DNA of 64,000 nucleotides from CAYNST01 sp964546435 (GTDB taxonomy: Bacteria > Pseudomonadota > Gammaproteobacteria > Pseudomonadales > Cellvibrionaceae): assembly GCA_964546435.1 (NCBI GenBank), contig CAZJKJ010000011.1:1-64000 (forward strand), read 5' to 3'. The first letter of the stretch is position 1. Every line of letters begins with the position of its first letter. The notes under the pieces are model-generated. The model saw only the letters and a program-made list of their open reading frames with translations, did no database searches and had not been told where the DNA came from. The translations under genes and the position numbers were made by a program. Shown here piece by piece: positions 8,605 through 17,962 of the stretch.

Positions 8605-11043
8605 ATGAGCACCGAATCCGGGGCGCGACGGGATAAAACAATTGCGACGATCATCGTGGTGGCGGGGATTGTGCTTTTGGGGATTCTCGGCTGGCAAGCG
8701 CGCAAGTTCACCGTTGATGCGTCGGCTGACACGCTGTTGATGAAAGATAACCGCGACTATCTGCTGACCCAGTTGGCCGATCAGAAATTCAGTCCCGATG
8801 AATTCATTCTTATCGCCTACAAACCTCAGGATGAAACTCTGTTTTCCGGGGATGTTCTGGAACGGGTTGTCGAGATGTCCGGGGCGCTGGAAAACATCGA
8901 GCGGGTGGCGGCGGTGCGCAGTATTACTAACGTCCCGTTTTTTGGCACGGTGGAGGATATTGGCACCGGACTGGATCCCGCCGAACTGACCTGGGAAAAA
9001 AAGCGCTTCAGCGCGCAATCGATGAAAAACATTCTGACCAATCACCCGCTCTATGAAGGGTTGCTGGTCAATGCCGAGCAAACCGCACTGGCAATGCAGG
9101 TGGTTTTTGCGGCGCAGCCGGAACTGGAATCATTGAATAAGGAAATTCTTGAAATACGCCGGCATCTGCTGGAGCGAGAACTCACCGACGACGAAAACGC
9201 CGCGCTGAACGTATTGCAGGAAAAAAAGCGTCGTATAGATGCGGAACTGAACGCAATCCGTTCGGAAGAAATAAAGCAGATTCGCCAGGTGCTCGAACCC
9301 TGGAACAGCACCGGAGAGTTTTATCTCGGGGGCAATAATCTGCTTGCGGATCAGCTGATCAATATTATTCGCAGTGACCTGGTGATGTTTGGCGCGATCA
9401 TCGCTGGGCTGGTGATCTTCGTGCTGTATTTTCTGTTTCGTCGCATCCGCTGGGTGATTCTGCCGCTGGCGTGCTGCAGCGCCAGTGTGCTGGCGACCCT
9501 CGGCATTCTCGGCTGGCTCGAGCTGCGCGTGACGGTAATATCCACCAATGTCATCGCTCTCCAGATCATTCTTACCCTGGCGGTGATTATTCACCTGATC
9601 GTGCAGTATCAGGAAATCGCGGGGCGGGATGACGTGCCAACGCAGGCTGACGCCGTCAAGGAAATGGTCCGCCGTAAACTCAAGCCGAGCTGTTACGCAG
9701 GACTGACGACTGCTATTGGCTTCGGCTCGCTTATCTTCAGTGGCGTGGCGCCGGTGATCAGTTTCGGCTGGATGATGGTCATGGCCATCATCGTCACGCT
9801 GGTGGTGAGCCTGATCCTGTTTCCGGCTCTGCTTCTGCTGCTGTTTTCCCGGGAACAGGATCGCAAGAGCCATGCCTGGCTGGATGGTTTGATGCGCAAA
9901 GGCGCCGCGCTGGCCGAAGAACAATCTGCCGCAATCCTGCTGGTGGCGGTGGCTGTCACGGCGGTGTTTATCGCCGGCTGTCTGCGGCTTTCGGCGGAAA
10001 ACAGTTTCATTAATTACTTCAGCGACTCGACGGATGTTTTCCGGGAGCTGTCATTTATCGACCGTGAATTCGGTGGCTCGACACCGTTCGACGTGCTGTA
10101 CACCGTGCCGGCGGCGGAGCGTCAGGACGATCTGGTGCTCACCGCCCAGGCAATGCAATCGGTGAGCAAAATCCAGTCACAACTGGAAAAACACGAAGCC
10201 ATCGGCAATATCACGTCGGTCGCCGATTTCGCCCGCATTGCCGCGACCGCCGGCGGCAAGCCGCTGACCGAATATGAGCTCACGGTTTTGTATCAGACGC
10301 TGGACGCGGATGTGCGTGGAGATCTGTTCGGCGGGTATTTTTCCGAGGCGGCGCAGCAGGTACGCATCAGCACCCGCATCCAGGATACAACGACTGGTTT
10401 GAACCGCGCTCAGCTACTGCGCGATATCGAACAGGATCTGGCGGATCTGGGCATTGCCAAAGAGCATTACGAGTTCACCAATCTTTTTGTCCTGTATCAG
10501 GACATTCTGTCGCGCCTGGTGAAGTCCCAGTGGCTGACGCTTGCCATCGTGTACGCGGTGATGACGCTGGCGCTGATGGTGCTGTTCGGATCGGTGAAAA
10601 TTGCGCTGATCGCCCTCGTTCCGAACGTGATTACCACGGTGGCCATTCTTGGCACCATGGGTTGGGCGGGCATTCATCTGGATCTGATGACCATGACCAT
10701 CGCCGCGGTTGCCACGGGTATTTCCGTAGATGACACCATCCATTATGTGCACCGTTACCTCGATGAAAAGCGGCTGCGACAAAACCGGTTGATCGAACGG
10801 ACGCACCTGTCGGTGGGGTACGCGATGGTGTACACCTCGGTGGTCATCATGATCGGTTTCGGAGCATTGGCGTTTTCGGACTTTATGCCGAGTGTGTACT
10901 TCGGAATCCTCACGGCGATCACCATGCTGATCGCGCTGGCGGCGGATATGGTGGTGTTGCCCGCGTTGCTAAAACGCTTCAGCCCGGCGCAGCGGCAGTC
11001 ATCTGCCTCACCGGGTGCGGCTGCGGCAGCCGCATCGCCATGA
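8605..11043 (+). CDS. RND superfamily exporter (MMPL/HpnN-like)
   Basis: An 812-residue inner-membrane protein built as two repeats. Each has one N-terminal helix, a large periplasmic loop and a bundle of hydrophobic helices (first bundle about residues 255-410, second about 645-790). A coiled-coil stretch rich in Glu/Lys/Arg (about 170-230) lies in the first loop. The GxxxD-type segments GISVDDTIHYVHRY and related residues in the helical bundles are typical of proton-driven RND/MMPL exporters, which move lipids or hydrophobic compounds. Coupling with mlaA (three-base spacing) suggests a lipid-trafficking role; this is inference. The C-terminus ends in an Ala/Ser/Pro tail. Confidence 0.88.
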   Translation: MSTESGARRDKTIATIIVVAGIVLLGILGWQARKFTVDASADTLLMKDNRDYLLTQLADQKFSPDEFILIAYKPQDETLFSGDVLERVVEMSGALENIERVAAVRSITNVPFFGTVEDIGTGLDPAELTWEKKRFSAQSMKNILTNHPLYEGLLVNAEQTALAMQVVFAAQPELESLNKEILEIRRHLLERELTDDENAALNVLQEKKRRIDAELNAIRSEEIKQIRQVLEPWNSTGEFYLGGNNLLADQLINIIRSDLVMFGAIIAGLVIFVLYFLFRRIRWVILPLACCSASVLATLGILGWLELRVTVISTNVIALQIILTLAVIIHLIVQYQEIAGRDDVPTQADAVKEMVRRKLKPSCYAGLTTAIGFGSLIFSGVAPVISFGWMMVMAIIVTLVVSLILFPALLLLLFSREQDRKSHAWLDGLMRKGAALAEEQSAAILLVAVAVTAVFIAGCLRLSAENSFINYFSDSTDVFRELSFIDREFGGSTPFDVLYTVPAAERQDDLVLTAQAMQSVSKIQSQLEKHEAIGNITSVADFARIAATAGGKPLTEYELTVLYQTLDADVRGDLFGGYFSEAAQQVRISTRIQDTTTGLNRAQLLRDIEQDLADLGIAKEHYEFTNLFVLYQDILSRLVKSQWLTLAIVYAVMTLALMVLFGSVKIALIALVPNVITTVAILGTMGWAGIHLDLMTMTIAAVATGISVDDTIHYVHRYLDEKRLRQNRLIERTHLSVGYAMVYTSVVIMIGFGALAFSDFMPSVYFGILTAITMLIALAADMVVLPALLKRFSPAQRQSSASPGAAAAAASP

Positions 11044-11200
11044 GATTTGTGGGAAGTGCGGAGCAATCGACACAAATGCACCGACCCTCGGCACGCTTGG
11101 CCGGTTCCGGCTTGCCGAAGCTTCGCAGCTGCTTCAATAATACTGGCCGGCCAGCAATGCCCGGCAAATCTGGCCAATCCGGTGATGCATGCGTGCGTTT

Positions 11201-11222
11201 AATACGGATTGCCGTATTCAAT
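11201..11222. repeat. Perfect hairpin upstream of the DUF2059 gene
   Basis: AATACGG (11201-11207) and CCGTATT (11212-11218) form a seven-base perfect stem with a four-base loop, about 40 bases before the DUF2059 start. The 11-mer CCGTATTCAAT (11212-11222) recurs at 14974-14984 upstream of another gene, where it is also part of a palindrome. It is either a terminator of the RND gene without a T-run or a shared operator. Confidence 0.4.
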
Positions 11223-11259
11223 CAGGCTCCAGCAAGGCAGCCCTTAAAAAGGAAAACAC

Positions 11260-11781
11260 ATGAAGAAACTTCTACTGACATTGGTCGCGGTCACCGCACT
11301 TTCCGCGCACGCGGACTCGCCTGCAAAGAGCAAGCAGGTGGAAGAGTTGCTGGCCATCACGGACGCCAGCGCCATGGTTGAAGCGATGTACAAGCAGCTG
11401 GAAATTTCCTTGCAGGATATGGCCACGCAAATGGGGGTCAGCGGCGCGGAACAAAAGGTATTCGATGAATATCAAGCGAAGATGGTGCAACTGATGCGCA
11501 CCGAACTGAACTGGGAAAAAATCAAGGACCCGGTCAAAGCCATTTATACCGAGCATTTTTCCGAAAAGCAGATCAAGGACATGATCGCGTTCTACAAAAC
11601 CGACTCGGGCAAACAAACCCTGAAAAAAATGCCGGTGATCGTCGAGGAATCCATGGCGATTTCCCAGGAAGCGGCAGCGGAAATCATGCCCAGAATGCAG
11701 GAGTTGGCGCGTGAGCTGGCCACTGAAATTGAACAGATGCGGGTCAAGGAAGGCGGCGGAGTGATGGATCTCAAACCCTGA
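11260..11781 (+). CDS. DUF2059 domain protein, periplasmic
   Basis: A 173-residue protein with a clear Sec signal peptide (MKKLLLTLVAVTALSAHA, cleavage about residue 18). The mature part is helical and carries the DUF2059 signature region around KAIYTEHFSEKQIKDMIAFYKTD, followed by GKQTLKKMP. Function is unknown for the family; members are small periplasmic proteins. A good ribosome site (AAAAAGGAAA) precedes the ATG. It is convergent with the NlpC/P60 gene, whose stop lies 18 bases beyond. Confidence 0.85.
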   Translation: MKKLLLTLVAVTALSAHADSPAKSKQVEELLAITDASAMVEAMYKQLEISLQDMATQMGVSGAEQKVFDEYQAKMVQLMRTELNWEKIKDPVKAIYTEHFSEKQIKDMIAFYKTDSGKQTLKKMPVIVEESMAISQEAAAEIMPRMQELARELATEIEQMRVKEGGGVMDLKP

Positions 11782-11799
11782 CCCCGCAAGGCCTGTCGG

Positions 11800-12267
11800 T
11801 CACCGCTCTGCTACGGCATTGGCGGGCGCCCGGCGGGCTTGCCAGAAGCGGTTTCTCCAGTAGTAATCATCCATGGAGGAGACCTTCACGCCCTTGCTGG
11901 CAGAGGCGTGCAAAAACTGGCGTTTGCCCATGTAAATGCCCACATGCCGGCTTTTGATGCCGGTGCGGAAAAACACGAGATCGCCCGCGCGCAGCTTCTT
12001 TGCGTCCACTGGTTCGCCCCAGCGGGATTGCGCTTCGGTGGTGCGAGGCGGGCTGTGACCGAATTTTTCCCGCAGAGTGACATACACAAATCCCGAGCAG
12101 TCGACGCCGTGACGATTCGTGCCCCCCCACCGGTGCCTGGTTCCCGCCCATTCCGAATGCTGAGCCTGTAACAGACTCACCACCCGGTCCTGGTTCCGCA
12201 GATCGACGCGGGGGGCGTTTTCGGCGGGTTCCGGAGTGGTGATAGATGCCGGCGTGGTTGTCGATGC
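11800..12267 (-). CDS. NlpC/P60 family peptidoglycan endopeptidase, 5' end lost in gap
   Basis: At least 155 codons are visible; the frame stays open, without a stop, into the N gap at 12268, so the real start (and probably a signal peptide or lipobox) is missing. The catalytic domain shows VDCSGFVYV (nucleophile Cys), then RHVGIYMGKRQFLHAS with the catalytic His, the order expected for NlpC/P60 cysteine peptidases that cleave peptide stems in the cell wall. A low-complexity Thr/Pro/Ala stretch precedes the domain. The GTG at 12183 inside the domain is not a credible start. Just across the gap the sequence reads TTTCAGGAA, which could be its ribosome site. Confidence 0.88.
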   Translation of the reverse strand, partial: ASTTTPASITTPEPAENAPRVDLRNQDRVVSLLQAQHSEWAGTRHRWGGTNRHGVDCSGFVYVTLREKFGHSPPRTTEAQSRWGEPVDAKKLRAGDLVFFRTGIKSRHVGIYMGKRQFLHASASKGVKVSSMDDYYWRNRFWQARRAPANAVAER

Positions 12268-12367
12268 NNNNNNNNNNNNNNNNNNNNNNNNNNNNNNNNN
12301 NNNNNNNNNNNNNNNNNNNNNNNNNNNNNNNNNNNNNNNNNNNNNNNNNNNNNNNNNNNNNNNNNNN
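12268..12367. other. Assembly gap 1 (100 N)
   Basis: Exactly 100 Ns, a conventional placeholder, so true size is unknown. No repeated sequence flanks it, unlike gap 2. It removes the start of the NlpC/P60 gene. Confidence 0.97.
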
Positions 12368-12376
12368 TTCCTGAAA

Positions 12377-14869
12377 TCACACTGTTTCTCCTTCCGTAAT
12401 CGCGTCCCCGGATGCGGTATCCGGGTGGCGCGGCAAGAGCACGGTGAAGCGGCTGCCTGCCTGCGGTTCTGAACTCACCTCGATCCGGCCCCCCAGTACT
12501 TCCACTATTTCCCGGGTCAGGGTCAGCCCCAGTCCTACCCCCGGTATGCTTTTACGCTGCACCGGCTCCAGTTGTTCAAAGGGCAGGAATATCCGCGGAA
12601 TGTCTTCGGCGGCAATTCCGATCCCCGTGTCTTGCACTTCGAATCGCTGCCAGTGTTCCACCTGCCCGGTGCGAACGATCACCTCACCCTTTTTGGAAAA
12701 CTTCAAAGCGTTGGTGATGAGATTGTTGAGGATGGCCCGCAGCAGACGCGGATCAGTAAACAGCTCGATCGAGGTTTCACCGGGGTTTTCAAAACGCAGC
12801 GTAATCTCGGGGGAAAGGATCTGCAGCTGACAGATATCCACCACCTGTCTGATGAGGGCAATAACATCCACCTGCTCACGGCGCGCCTGCAACCGGCCAC
12901 TTTCGACGCGGGTATATTCCAGCAGGCCTTCAATCAGCGCCGACAGCTGCTGGATGGCCCGTACCATGCGTTCGCGCTGAGTACGGAGGCGGGCCTCGTC
13001 CTGCCCGGAGCGGCTCATCATCTGAGCGTTGAGGCCGAGATTGGCCAGGGGCGTGCGCATTTCGTGGGAGATCATGGCCAGAAACTGGGTTTTTACCAGA
13101 CTTGCCTGTTCCGCCTGCTCGCGGGCAACCTCCGCAACTTCAAGGGCTGACTGGACCTGGCGGTGCCTGGCGGACAGCTCACTGGCCAGTTGAGCGAGGT
13201 TGCCGGAGGCACTGTCCAGCTCCCGGCGCAGAGCCTCGCCGGCGCGTTTGATGGCAATCAGGTTGCGGGCTCGCGCGAGAAGTTCTTGAGGCATGAACGG
13301 CTTGGTCAGGTAATCCTGGGCGCCGGACTCCAGCAGCCGCACGCGCAGCTCGTCGTCTTCTTTCGCGGTCAACAGCAGCACCGGATGATGGTCGAAATCG
13401 CGCTGCGCCCGCAGCTCGGTGACCAGCTGATCGCCGCTCATGCGGGGCATCATCAGGTCGGTGACGATCAGGTCGGGCCGCATGGCGACGGCTTTTTGCA
13501 ATCCTTCCTCACCATCGCAGGCGGTTAGTACCTGATATTCGCTCTGCAGTATGTTTGCCACGAACACCCGCATTTCAAAGCTGTCATCGACGACCAGCAC
13601 CGAGGGCAGGGTGGCATCGTGGGGCTGTGATGGCTCGGTCATCTCCAGCGTCCGCAATTCTTCCACCGCACCTTCGGCGGCGACCAGGCTGGCGGTGCCG
13701 ACGGTCAGCAGGCTCTCGGCGACCGACGTTGCAGCGGGGGCGTGAGCGGGCACCACCAGCCGGAAGCTCGCCCCTACGGCGGTTTCTTCCAGTTCGAGCC
13801 GGCCACCGTGCATTTCGGCGAAATCTTTCGCGATGGCGAGTCCCAGGCCGCTGCCGCCGAACTGGCGGGTGGTGCTGCCATCGGCCTGGCGGAACCGTTC
13901 AAAAATGGCCTGGTGCTGGGCCGGGGGAATGCCGGGGCCGGTGTCAGCAACCGTGAGGCTGAAGTAATCACTGGAGCCGGTGAGCACGACCCTGACCTCG
14001 CCGCCCGTCGGCGTGAACTTGAGGGCGTTGGCAACCAGATTGATCAGGATGCGCTCCACTTTGTCCGCATCCGCTTCGACGGGCAGACGATCGGGGCCAC
14101 TGTAATGCAGGGCGATGCCGCGTTGCTGGGCCGTACTCTGGAAGAGATTGACCAGCTGGCGTACGGCAGGTGCCAGGTCGATGCGGACATAGCGGATATC
14201 CATCTTGCCTTCTTCGAGGCGGGAGACATCCAGCAGATCGTTAACCTGTTTGAGCAGGGTTTTGCTGTTGCGGCTGATGGTGTCCAGCTGCTGGCGCTGC
14301 TCAGGTGTCAGATTGGCGGCGTCGCGCAGGCGCTCGGCAGGTCCCATGATGAGTGTCAGGGGCGTTCGCAATTCGTGGGAGACGTTGGCAAAGAACTGGG
14401 TTTTCAGCTCGTCCATGTCTTTCACTTTCTGATAGAGCAACTGCAGCTCCGCGAGAGTAGATTCCAGTTGAACCCGGCGCTCCTCCGACAGGCGTGCCGC
14501 ATAAACCACGTTTTCAACCTGCGAGCGAATGAAGAACAGACCGGCCGCTGTGGCGACCGACGCGGCGGCCGTGGCGCCCTTAATCAACCCGTCCGCCCAG
14601 TAATCGGGGTTCCAGACCGTCCATACCGCCATGAAATGGGTAATCCCGCAGAGCCCTATGAACAGCCCGAACGCGATGAACAGCGGGCTGAAGGGCATGC
14701 GCAGCTTGCGCACCATCAGATAGAGCACCAACGAAATGCCAATGTAGGCAAGGCCTATCAGCAGGTCGGACACGACGTGCAACCACAACAGGCCCGGCAG
14801 CCATAGATAGCAATGGCCGTGAGGCATGAAGGCGCTGCTGTATTCGAAGATATCGGTTAGCCAGGACAT
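12377..14869 (-). CDS. Hybrid histidine kinase with ethylene-receptor-like membrane domain
   Basis: An 830-residue kinase. The N-terminus (MPHGHCYLW near residue 17, then three membrane helices with CGITH near residue 74) has the Cys-x3-His spacing that binds copper in plant ETR1 and the same layout as bacterial ethylene-receptor-like sensors. Next come HisKA (SHELRTPLT, near 166), HATPase (NLVANALKF near 278, GSGLGLA near 341), a receiver (VTDLMMP, Asp near 471), a coiled coil, and a second HisKA (SHEMRTPLA near 601) with a second HATPase (near 718-820). The HK-REC-HK order allows an internal phosphorelay. No output regulator is adjacent. The ligand is not shown by sequence. Confidence 0.9.
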   Translation of the reverse strand: MSWLTDIFEYSSAFMPHGHCYLWLPGLLWLHVVSDLLIGLAYIGISLVLYLMVRKLRMPFSPLFIAFGLFIGLCGITHFMAVWTVWNPDYWADGLIKGATAAASVATAAGLFFIRSQVENVVYAARLSEERRVQLESTLAELQLLYQKVKDMDELKTQFFANVSHELRTPLTLIMGPAERLRDAANLTPEQRQQLDTISRNSKTLLKQVNDLLDVSRLEEGKMDIRYVRIDLAPAVRQLVNLFQSTAQQRGIALHYSGPDRLPVEADADKVERILINLVANALKFTPTGGEVRVVLTGSSDYFSLTVADTGPGIPPAQHQAIFERFRQADGSTTRQFGGSGLGLAIAKDFAEMHGGRLELEETAVGASFRLVVPAHAPAATSVAESLLTVGTASLVAAEGAVEELRTLEMTEPSQPHDATLPSVLVVDDSFEMRVFVANILQSEYQVLTACDGEEGLQKAVAMRPDLIVTDLMMPRMSGDQLVTELRAQRDFDHHPVLLLTAKEDDELRVRLLESGAQDYLTKPFMPQELLARARNLIAIKRAGEALRRELDSASGNLAQLASELSARHRQVQSALEVAEVAREQAEQASLVKTQFLAMISHEMRTPLANLGLNAQMMSRSGQDEARLRTQRERMVRAIQQLSALIEGLLEYTRVESGRLQARREQVDVIALIRQVVDICQLQILSPEITLRFENPGETSIELFTDPRLLRAILNNLITNALKFSKKGEVIVRTGQVEHWQRFEVQDTGIGIAAEDIPRIFLPFEQLEPVQRKSIPGVGLGLTLTREIVEVLGGRIEVSSEPQAGSRFTVLLPRHPDTASGDAITEGETV

Positions 14870-14973
14870 GGGGTGGCTCTCATTTCACGGAGGTTGGCGT
14901 GTGCCTTGGCGGGCGTGGCGCTTCAGGCTGAAGCGAAGCATAACCCAATTTGAAGACCGGTCCGGTATCCTGC

Positions 14974-14988
14974 CCGTATTCAATACGG
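14974..14988. repeat. Short palindrome upstream of the 15077 gene
   Basis: CCGTAT and ATACGG form a six-base stem around TCA. It shares the 11-mer CCGTATTCAAT with the hairpin at 11201-11222. It lies about 90 bases before the next plus-strand gene. Confidence 0.35.
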
Positions 14989-15076
14989 CGCACGCCGCCG
15001 GCTGAACTCCTGTTAGAATGACCCGCCTGCTCATGTCGCGGCATGCAGGCGATCTGTTTAAATTTATGGAGTTTCC

Positions 15077-16087
15077 ATGTCGAATCGCGATCCGAATAGA
15101 GCCAGCGAGCCCTGCGATTTGCAGCTGGTGCTCGACAGCCAATTGGCCCAGAAGTTGATTGGCGCTCTGGCGTTCCCCCTCGAACTCAAATTTCTGGATT
15201 TTGACCAGGCAGAATCACCCGGTAGCGATAACGGCGGCGATAACGAGCCGACCACCGGGTTCGACTCTGATCTTGCCGAAGTTGAAGATGACAGCCATCT
15301 TGAAGACGTCCTTGATGACGTGGGCTTCCGGCCCGTCATCGATGAGCTGAGCCCCCGTGACGACCCTGCGGAAGTCGATGATCTGGTGGATACCATCGCC
15401 GCCGCTGCGGCGGACCCGGTCGAGCTGCAAGTGGACCCGCCGGGGAGGGATGACGCCGCGCCGGAAGCGGACGAGGACGCTGCGGAGGCCCCCGCTGCGC
15501 AAAAGCTGCCGGGGCAAAAACGCAGCCGCATCGAAGTGCTGGGACTGGCGCTGACCATCGTGTCGGCGCCCGAGGTGCAGGTGGGCAATCCGGTGATTCT
15601 GTCGAACCTGACCGTCAGGGTGCGTGCCCGCCTGCGGGTACATGTCCAGCTTTTTGGCCGCTGGCGCAGTTTTCCTATCCGGCTTCCCCAGATGACCTTC
15701 CATGGGCAGCAGGCAACATTGAAGTTGAGTGCGGTCGGGTCGGTTATCTACGCCGAACCGGCCCTGCAGGCGCTGGACCTGACGGCGTCGGTGAACCTGT
15801 TCAAGAAGCCCATGCGACTGAAGCTGTCCGTCAGCAAATTCGTCAACCGTCAGCTGGCCGGACGCGAACCCCTGCAGGTGGTCGATCTGGGCATGATGAG
15901 TCGCGGGCTTTCAATCGGCGCAGAGCAGCCGGATGTGCGGATACTCGCGCTGGACAATACCCCGGACGGGCTGATGGTCAAGTTGGATTTCGAGTTGCCC
16001 GAGAGCAGCAGCACCGTTTGGGATAATGATCCATCCACGGCGGACGCCACCGACTCCGCCGCCACTGTGGATGTATTGCAGGAATAA
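15077..16087 (+). CDS. Acidic protein of unknown function
   Basis: A 336-residue protein with no signal peptide or membrane helix. Residues 1-30 form a short hydrophobic/helical start. Residues about 40-155 are extremely rich in Asp, Glu, Pro and Ala (many DD, ED and AE pairs), probably disordered. The C-terminal part (about 160-310) looks like a beta-rich domain (LTIVSAPEVQVGNPVILSNL; VRVRARLRVHVQLFG). GGAG sits seven bases before the ATG. It is followed 18 bases later by the AI-2E family gene, so the two may be co-transcribed. I do not recognise the family and assign no function. Confidence 0.75.
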   Translation: MSNRDPNRASEPCDLQLVLDSQLAQKLIGALAFPLELKFLDFDQAESPGSDNGGDNEPTTGFDSDLAEVEDDSHLEDVLDDVGFRPVIDELSPRDDPAEVDDLVDTIAAAAADPVELQVDPPGRDDAAPEADEDAAEAPAAQKLPGQKRSRIEVLGLALTIVSAPEVQVGNPVILSNLTVRVRARLRVHVQLFGRWRSFPIRLPQMTFHGQQATLKLSAVGSVIYAEPALQALDLTASVNLFKKPMRLKLSVSKFVNRQLAGREPLQVVDLGMMSRGLSIGAEQPDVRILALDNTPDGLMVKLDFELPESSSTVWDNDPSTADATDSAATVDVLQE

Positions 16088-16105
16088 TCCTTCTGGAGCC
16101 TTTAT

Positions 16106-17215
16106 ATGGCTGCGAGCATTGAAAACACGTCATTCCTCTGGCTGCTGCTGTTTGTATCGCTTGCATTCCTGTGGTTGTTGGGGCCATTTTTTGCCCCTAT
16201 TTTCTGGGCGATTGCGATTGCCATTATTTTCGCGCCGGTGCAGCGCTGGATGCTGCAAAAAAAGCCCGGATGGCGTAACGCCGCCGCCCTGAGCACGCTG
16301 CTGGTCTGCGTATTTATCGTCATCATCCCGGTGATCTGGACGGTGAGTTCGGTGGTGGCGCAGGCGGTGGATTTCTATCAGCAGGTCGAGCAGGGAGAGC
16401 TTGATCTGAGCGGCAAGGTGGAAAAAATCGGCACCTCGTTTTCTTCGCTCAATGAATGGCTCAGTCGCGTGGGGATGACCTTTGAAGACGTGCGGCAGCG
16501 GGCCTCCGAAGTGGGAATGGCGGGCGGCAAGCTGCTTGCCCAGCACACGTTCAGCATTGGCCAGAACGCGTTCAAGTTTGCTCTGAATATCGGCGTGATG
16601 CTCTATGTGGCGTTCTTTCTTCTGCGGGACGGGGAAAAAATAGTCGATCTGCTGATCAAGGCATTGCCGCTGGGTGACGCCCGCGAACGGCTGTTGTTCC
16701 GCAAGTTTGCAGAAGTCACGCGAGCGACAGTCAAAGGCAATATGGTGGTCGCGGTGGTACAGGGTACGCTGGGTGGCTTGATCCTGTGGGCTCTGGGGAT
16801 TCCCGGCGCCATGCTCTGGGGCACCATCATGGCGGTGGCATCCCTGGTGCCGGCGGTCGGCGCGGCCGTGGTGTGGGTGCCCGTGGCAATCTATCTATTT
16901 GTCAGTGGTGCACCGGGCAAGGCGGTGATCCTGATTCTGTTCGGCGCCCTTGTCATCGGCATGGTGGATAATCTGCTGCGACCCCTGCTGGTCGGCCGGG
17001 ATACCAAACTGCCGGATTACATCGTGTTGCTGTCCACGCTGGGCGGGCTGGCTCTGTTCGGGATCAACGGGTTTGTGGTCGGGCCGCTGATTGCGGCCCT
17101 GTTCGTGGCTTTCTGGGGAATATTCATTCGCGAATTTCTGGAAGGTCCGGGCCATCACAGCGTGCCTGACTATCAAGAGCCGCCGCCGACACCGACCATC
17201 GAAGTGCCCGAGTGA
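16106..17215 (+). CDS. AI-2E family (PerM-like) membrane protein
   Basis: A 369-residue inner-membrane protein with about seven to eight hydrophobic segments. Its spacing (two N-terminal helices, a long soluble segment at about residues 85-150, then a helix cluster with the conserved region DNLLRPLLVGRDTKLP) is typical of the AI-2E/PerM family. Characterised relatives export autoinducer-2 or act as ion/solute antiporters, so the family name does not prove the substrate. GGAG lies upstream of the ATG. It converges on algR, leaving 12 bases between stops. Confidence 0.9.
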   Translation: MAASIENTSFLWLLLFVSLAFLWLLGPFFAPIFWAIAIAIIFAPVQRWMLQKKPGWRNAAALSTLLVCVFIVIIPVIWTVSSVVAQAVDFYQQVEQGELDLSGKVEKIGTSFSSLNEWLSRVGMTFEDVRQRASEVGMAGGKLLAQHTFSIGQNAFKFALNIGVMLYVAFFLLRDGEKIVDLLIKALPLGDARERLLFRKFAEVTRATVKGNMVVAVVQGTLGGLILWALGIPGAMLWGTIMAVASLVPAVGAAVVWVPVAIYLFVSGAPGKAVILILFGALVIGMVDNLLRPLLVGRDTKLPDYIVLLSTLGGLALFGINGFVVGPLIAALFVAFWGIFIREFLEGPGHHSVPDYQEPPPTPTIEVPE

Positions 17216-17227
17216 TCGGGCGCTCCC

Positions 17228-17962
17228 TCAAAGGTTTCCCAGCAGATCCCGGACGGCGCTGACATGGCGCCGGCTTACTGTCGGCCGGAAGTTCTGATCC
17301 CTGAGTTTCAGTTCGTACTGCCCAGAGGAGGTTCGCACGAGCTTTTCGATAAAGCTCACCGCGACCAGGGCGTTGCGGTGCACGCGCACAAACTGACCTT
17401 CAAATTCCTTTTCCAGATCTTTCAAGGTGTCGTCGATTAGCGTTTCGCCGGTCTTGTGCAATACGGTGACGTATTTCTGGTCAGCAACAAAGCAGAAGAC
17501 ATCGTCAACCGGAATCAGCTCCACGCCCCGGCGGGTTTTCGCGGCGATGTTCTTGCGGCGATGAGAGCCGTCGTTGGCACCGGCCGTAACCTGACGCTGC
17601 AACCGGTTGAAGCGGCGGGCCTTTTCAAGGGCGCCCATCAGTTGTTCAGTCTTGACGGGTTTCAGGATGTAACCGACGGCGAGGGTTTCAAACGCTTCCA
17701 CGGCATATTCATTGAACGCGGTGCAGAAAATCACCGCCGGAGGTTGCTCCAGCTGCGCAATGCGCTTGGCGGTTGTGATGCCATCATCGCCTGGCATGCT
17801 GATATCCAGCAAAACGACGTCCGGGTCCAGCGACTGAATGGCAGCAAGACAGTCCTCGCCATTCTCGGCTTCTCCGGCCACCTGGTAACCTTCCAGCCCT
17901 TCTATCAAACGTTTGACGCGGTCTCGCGCCAGCAGCTCGTCATCGACTACCAACACTTGCAT
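17228..17962 (-). CDS. algR: LytTR response regulator, AlgR family
   Basis: A 244-residue regulator, close to AlgR length. The receiver starts QVLVVDDELLARDRVKRL, with the phospho-acceptor in LLDISMP (near residue 51) and the conserved Lys in LKPVKTEQ. The C-terminal LytTR DNA-binding domain spans about 145-242 (DQKYVTVLH; FVRVHRNALVAV). The ATG at 17960-17962 is preferred over an upstream in-frame codon because the receiver fold begins immediately. In Pseudomonas, AlgZ (FimS) and AlgR are adjacent and control alginate, twitching and virulence genes. Here the cognate kinase gene lies 1.7 kb away beyond a pseudogene and an unrelated gene. Confidence 0.9.
   Translation of the reverse strand: MQVLVVDDELLARDRVKRLIEGLEGYQVAGEAENGEDCLAAIQSLDPDVVLLDISMPGDDGITTAKRIAQLEQPPAVIFCTAFNEYAVEAFETLAVGYILKPVKTEQLMGALEKARRFNRLQRQVTAGANDGSHRRKNIAAKTRRGVELIPVDDVFCFVADQKYVTVLHKTGETLIDDTLKDLEKEFEGQFVRVHRNALVAVSFIEKLVRTSSGQYELKLRDQNFRPTVSRRHVSAVRDLLGNL

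Noticed and set aside
12177..12380. Reading frames spanning the first N run
   Set aside because: They are read through placeholder Ns and do not represent sequence.
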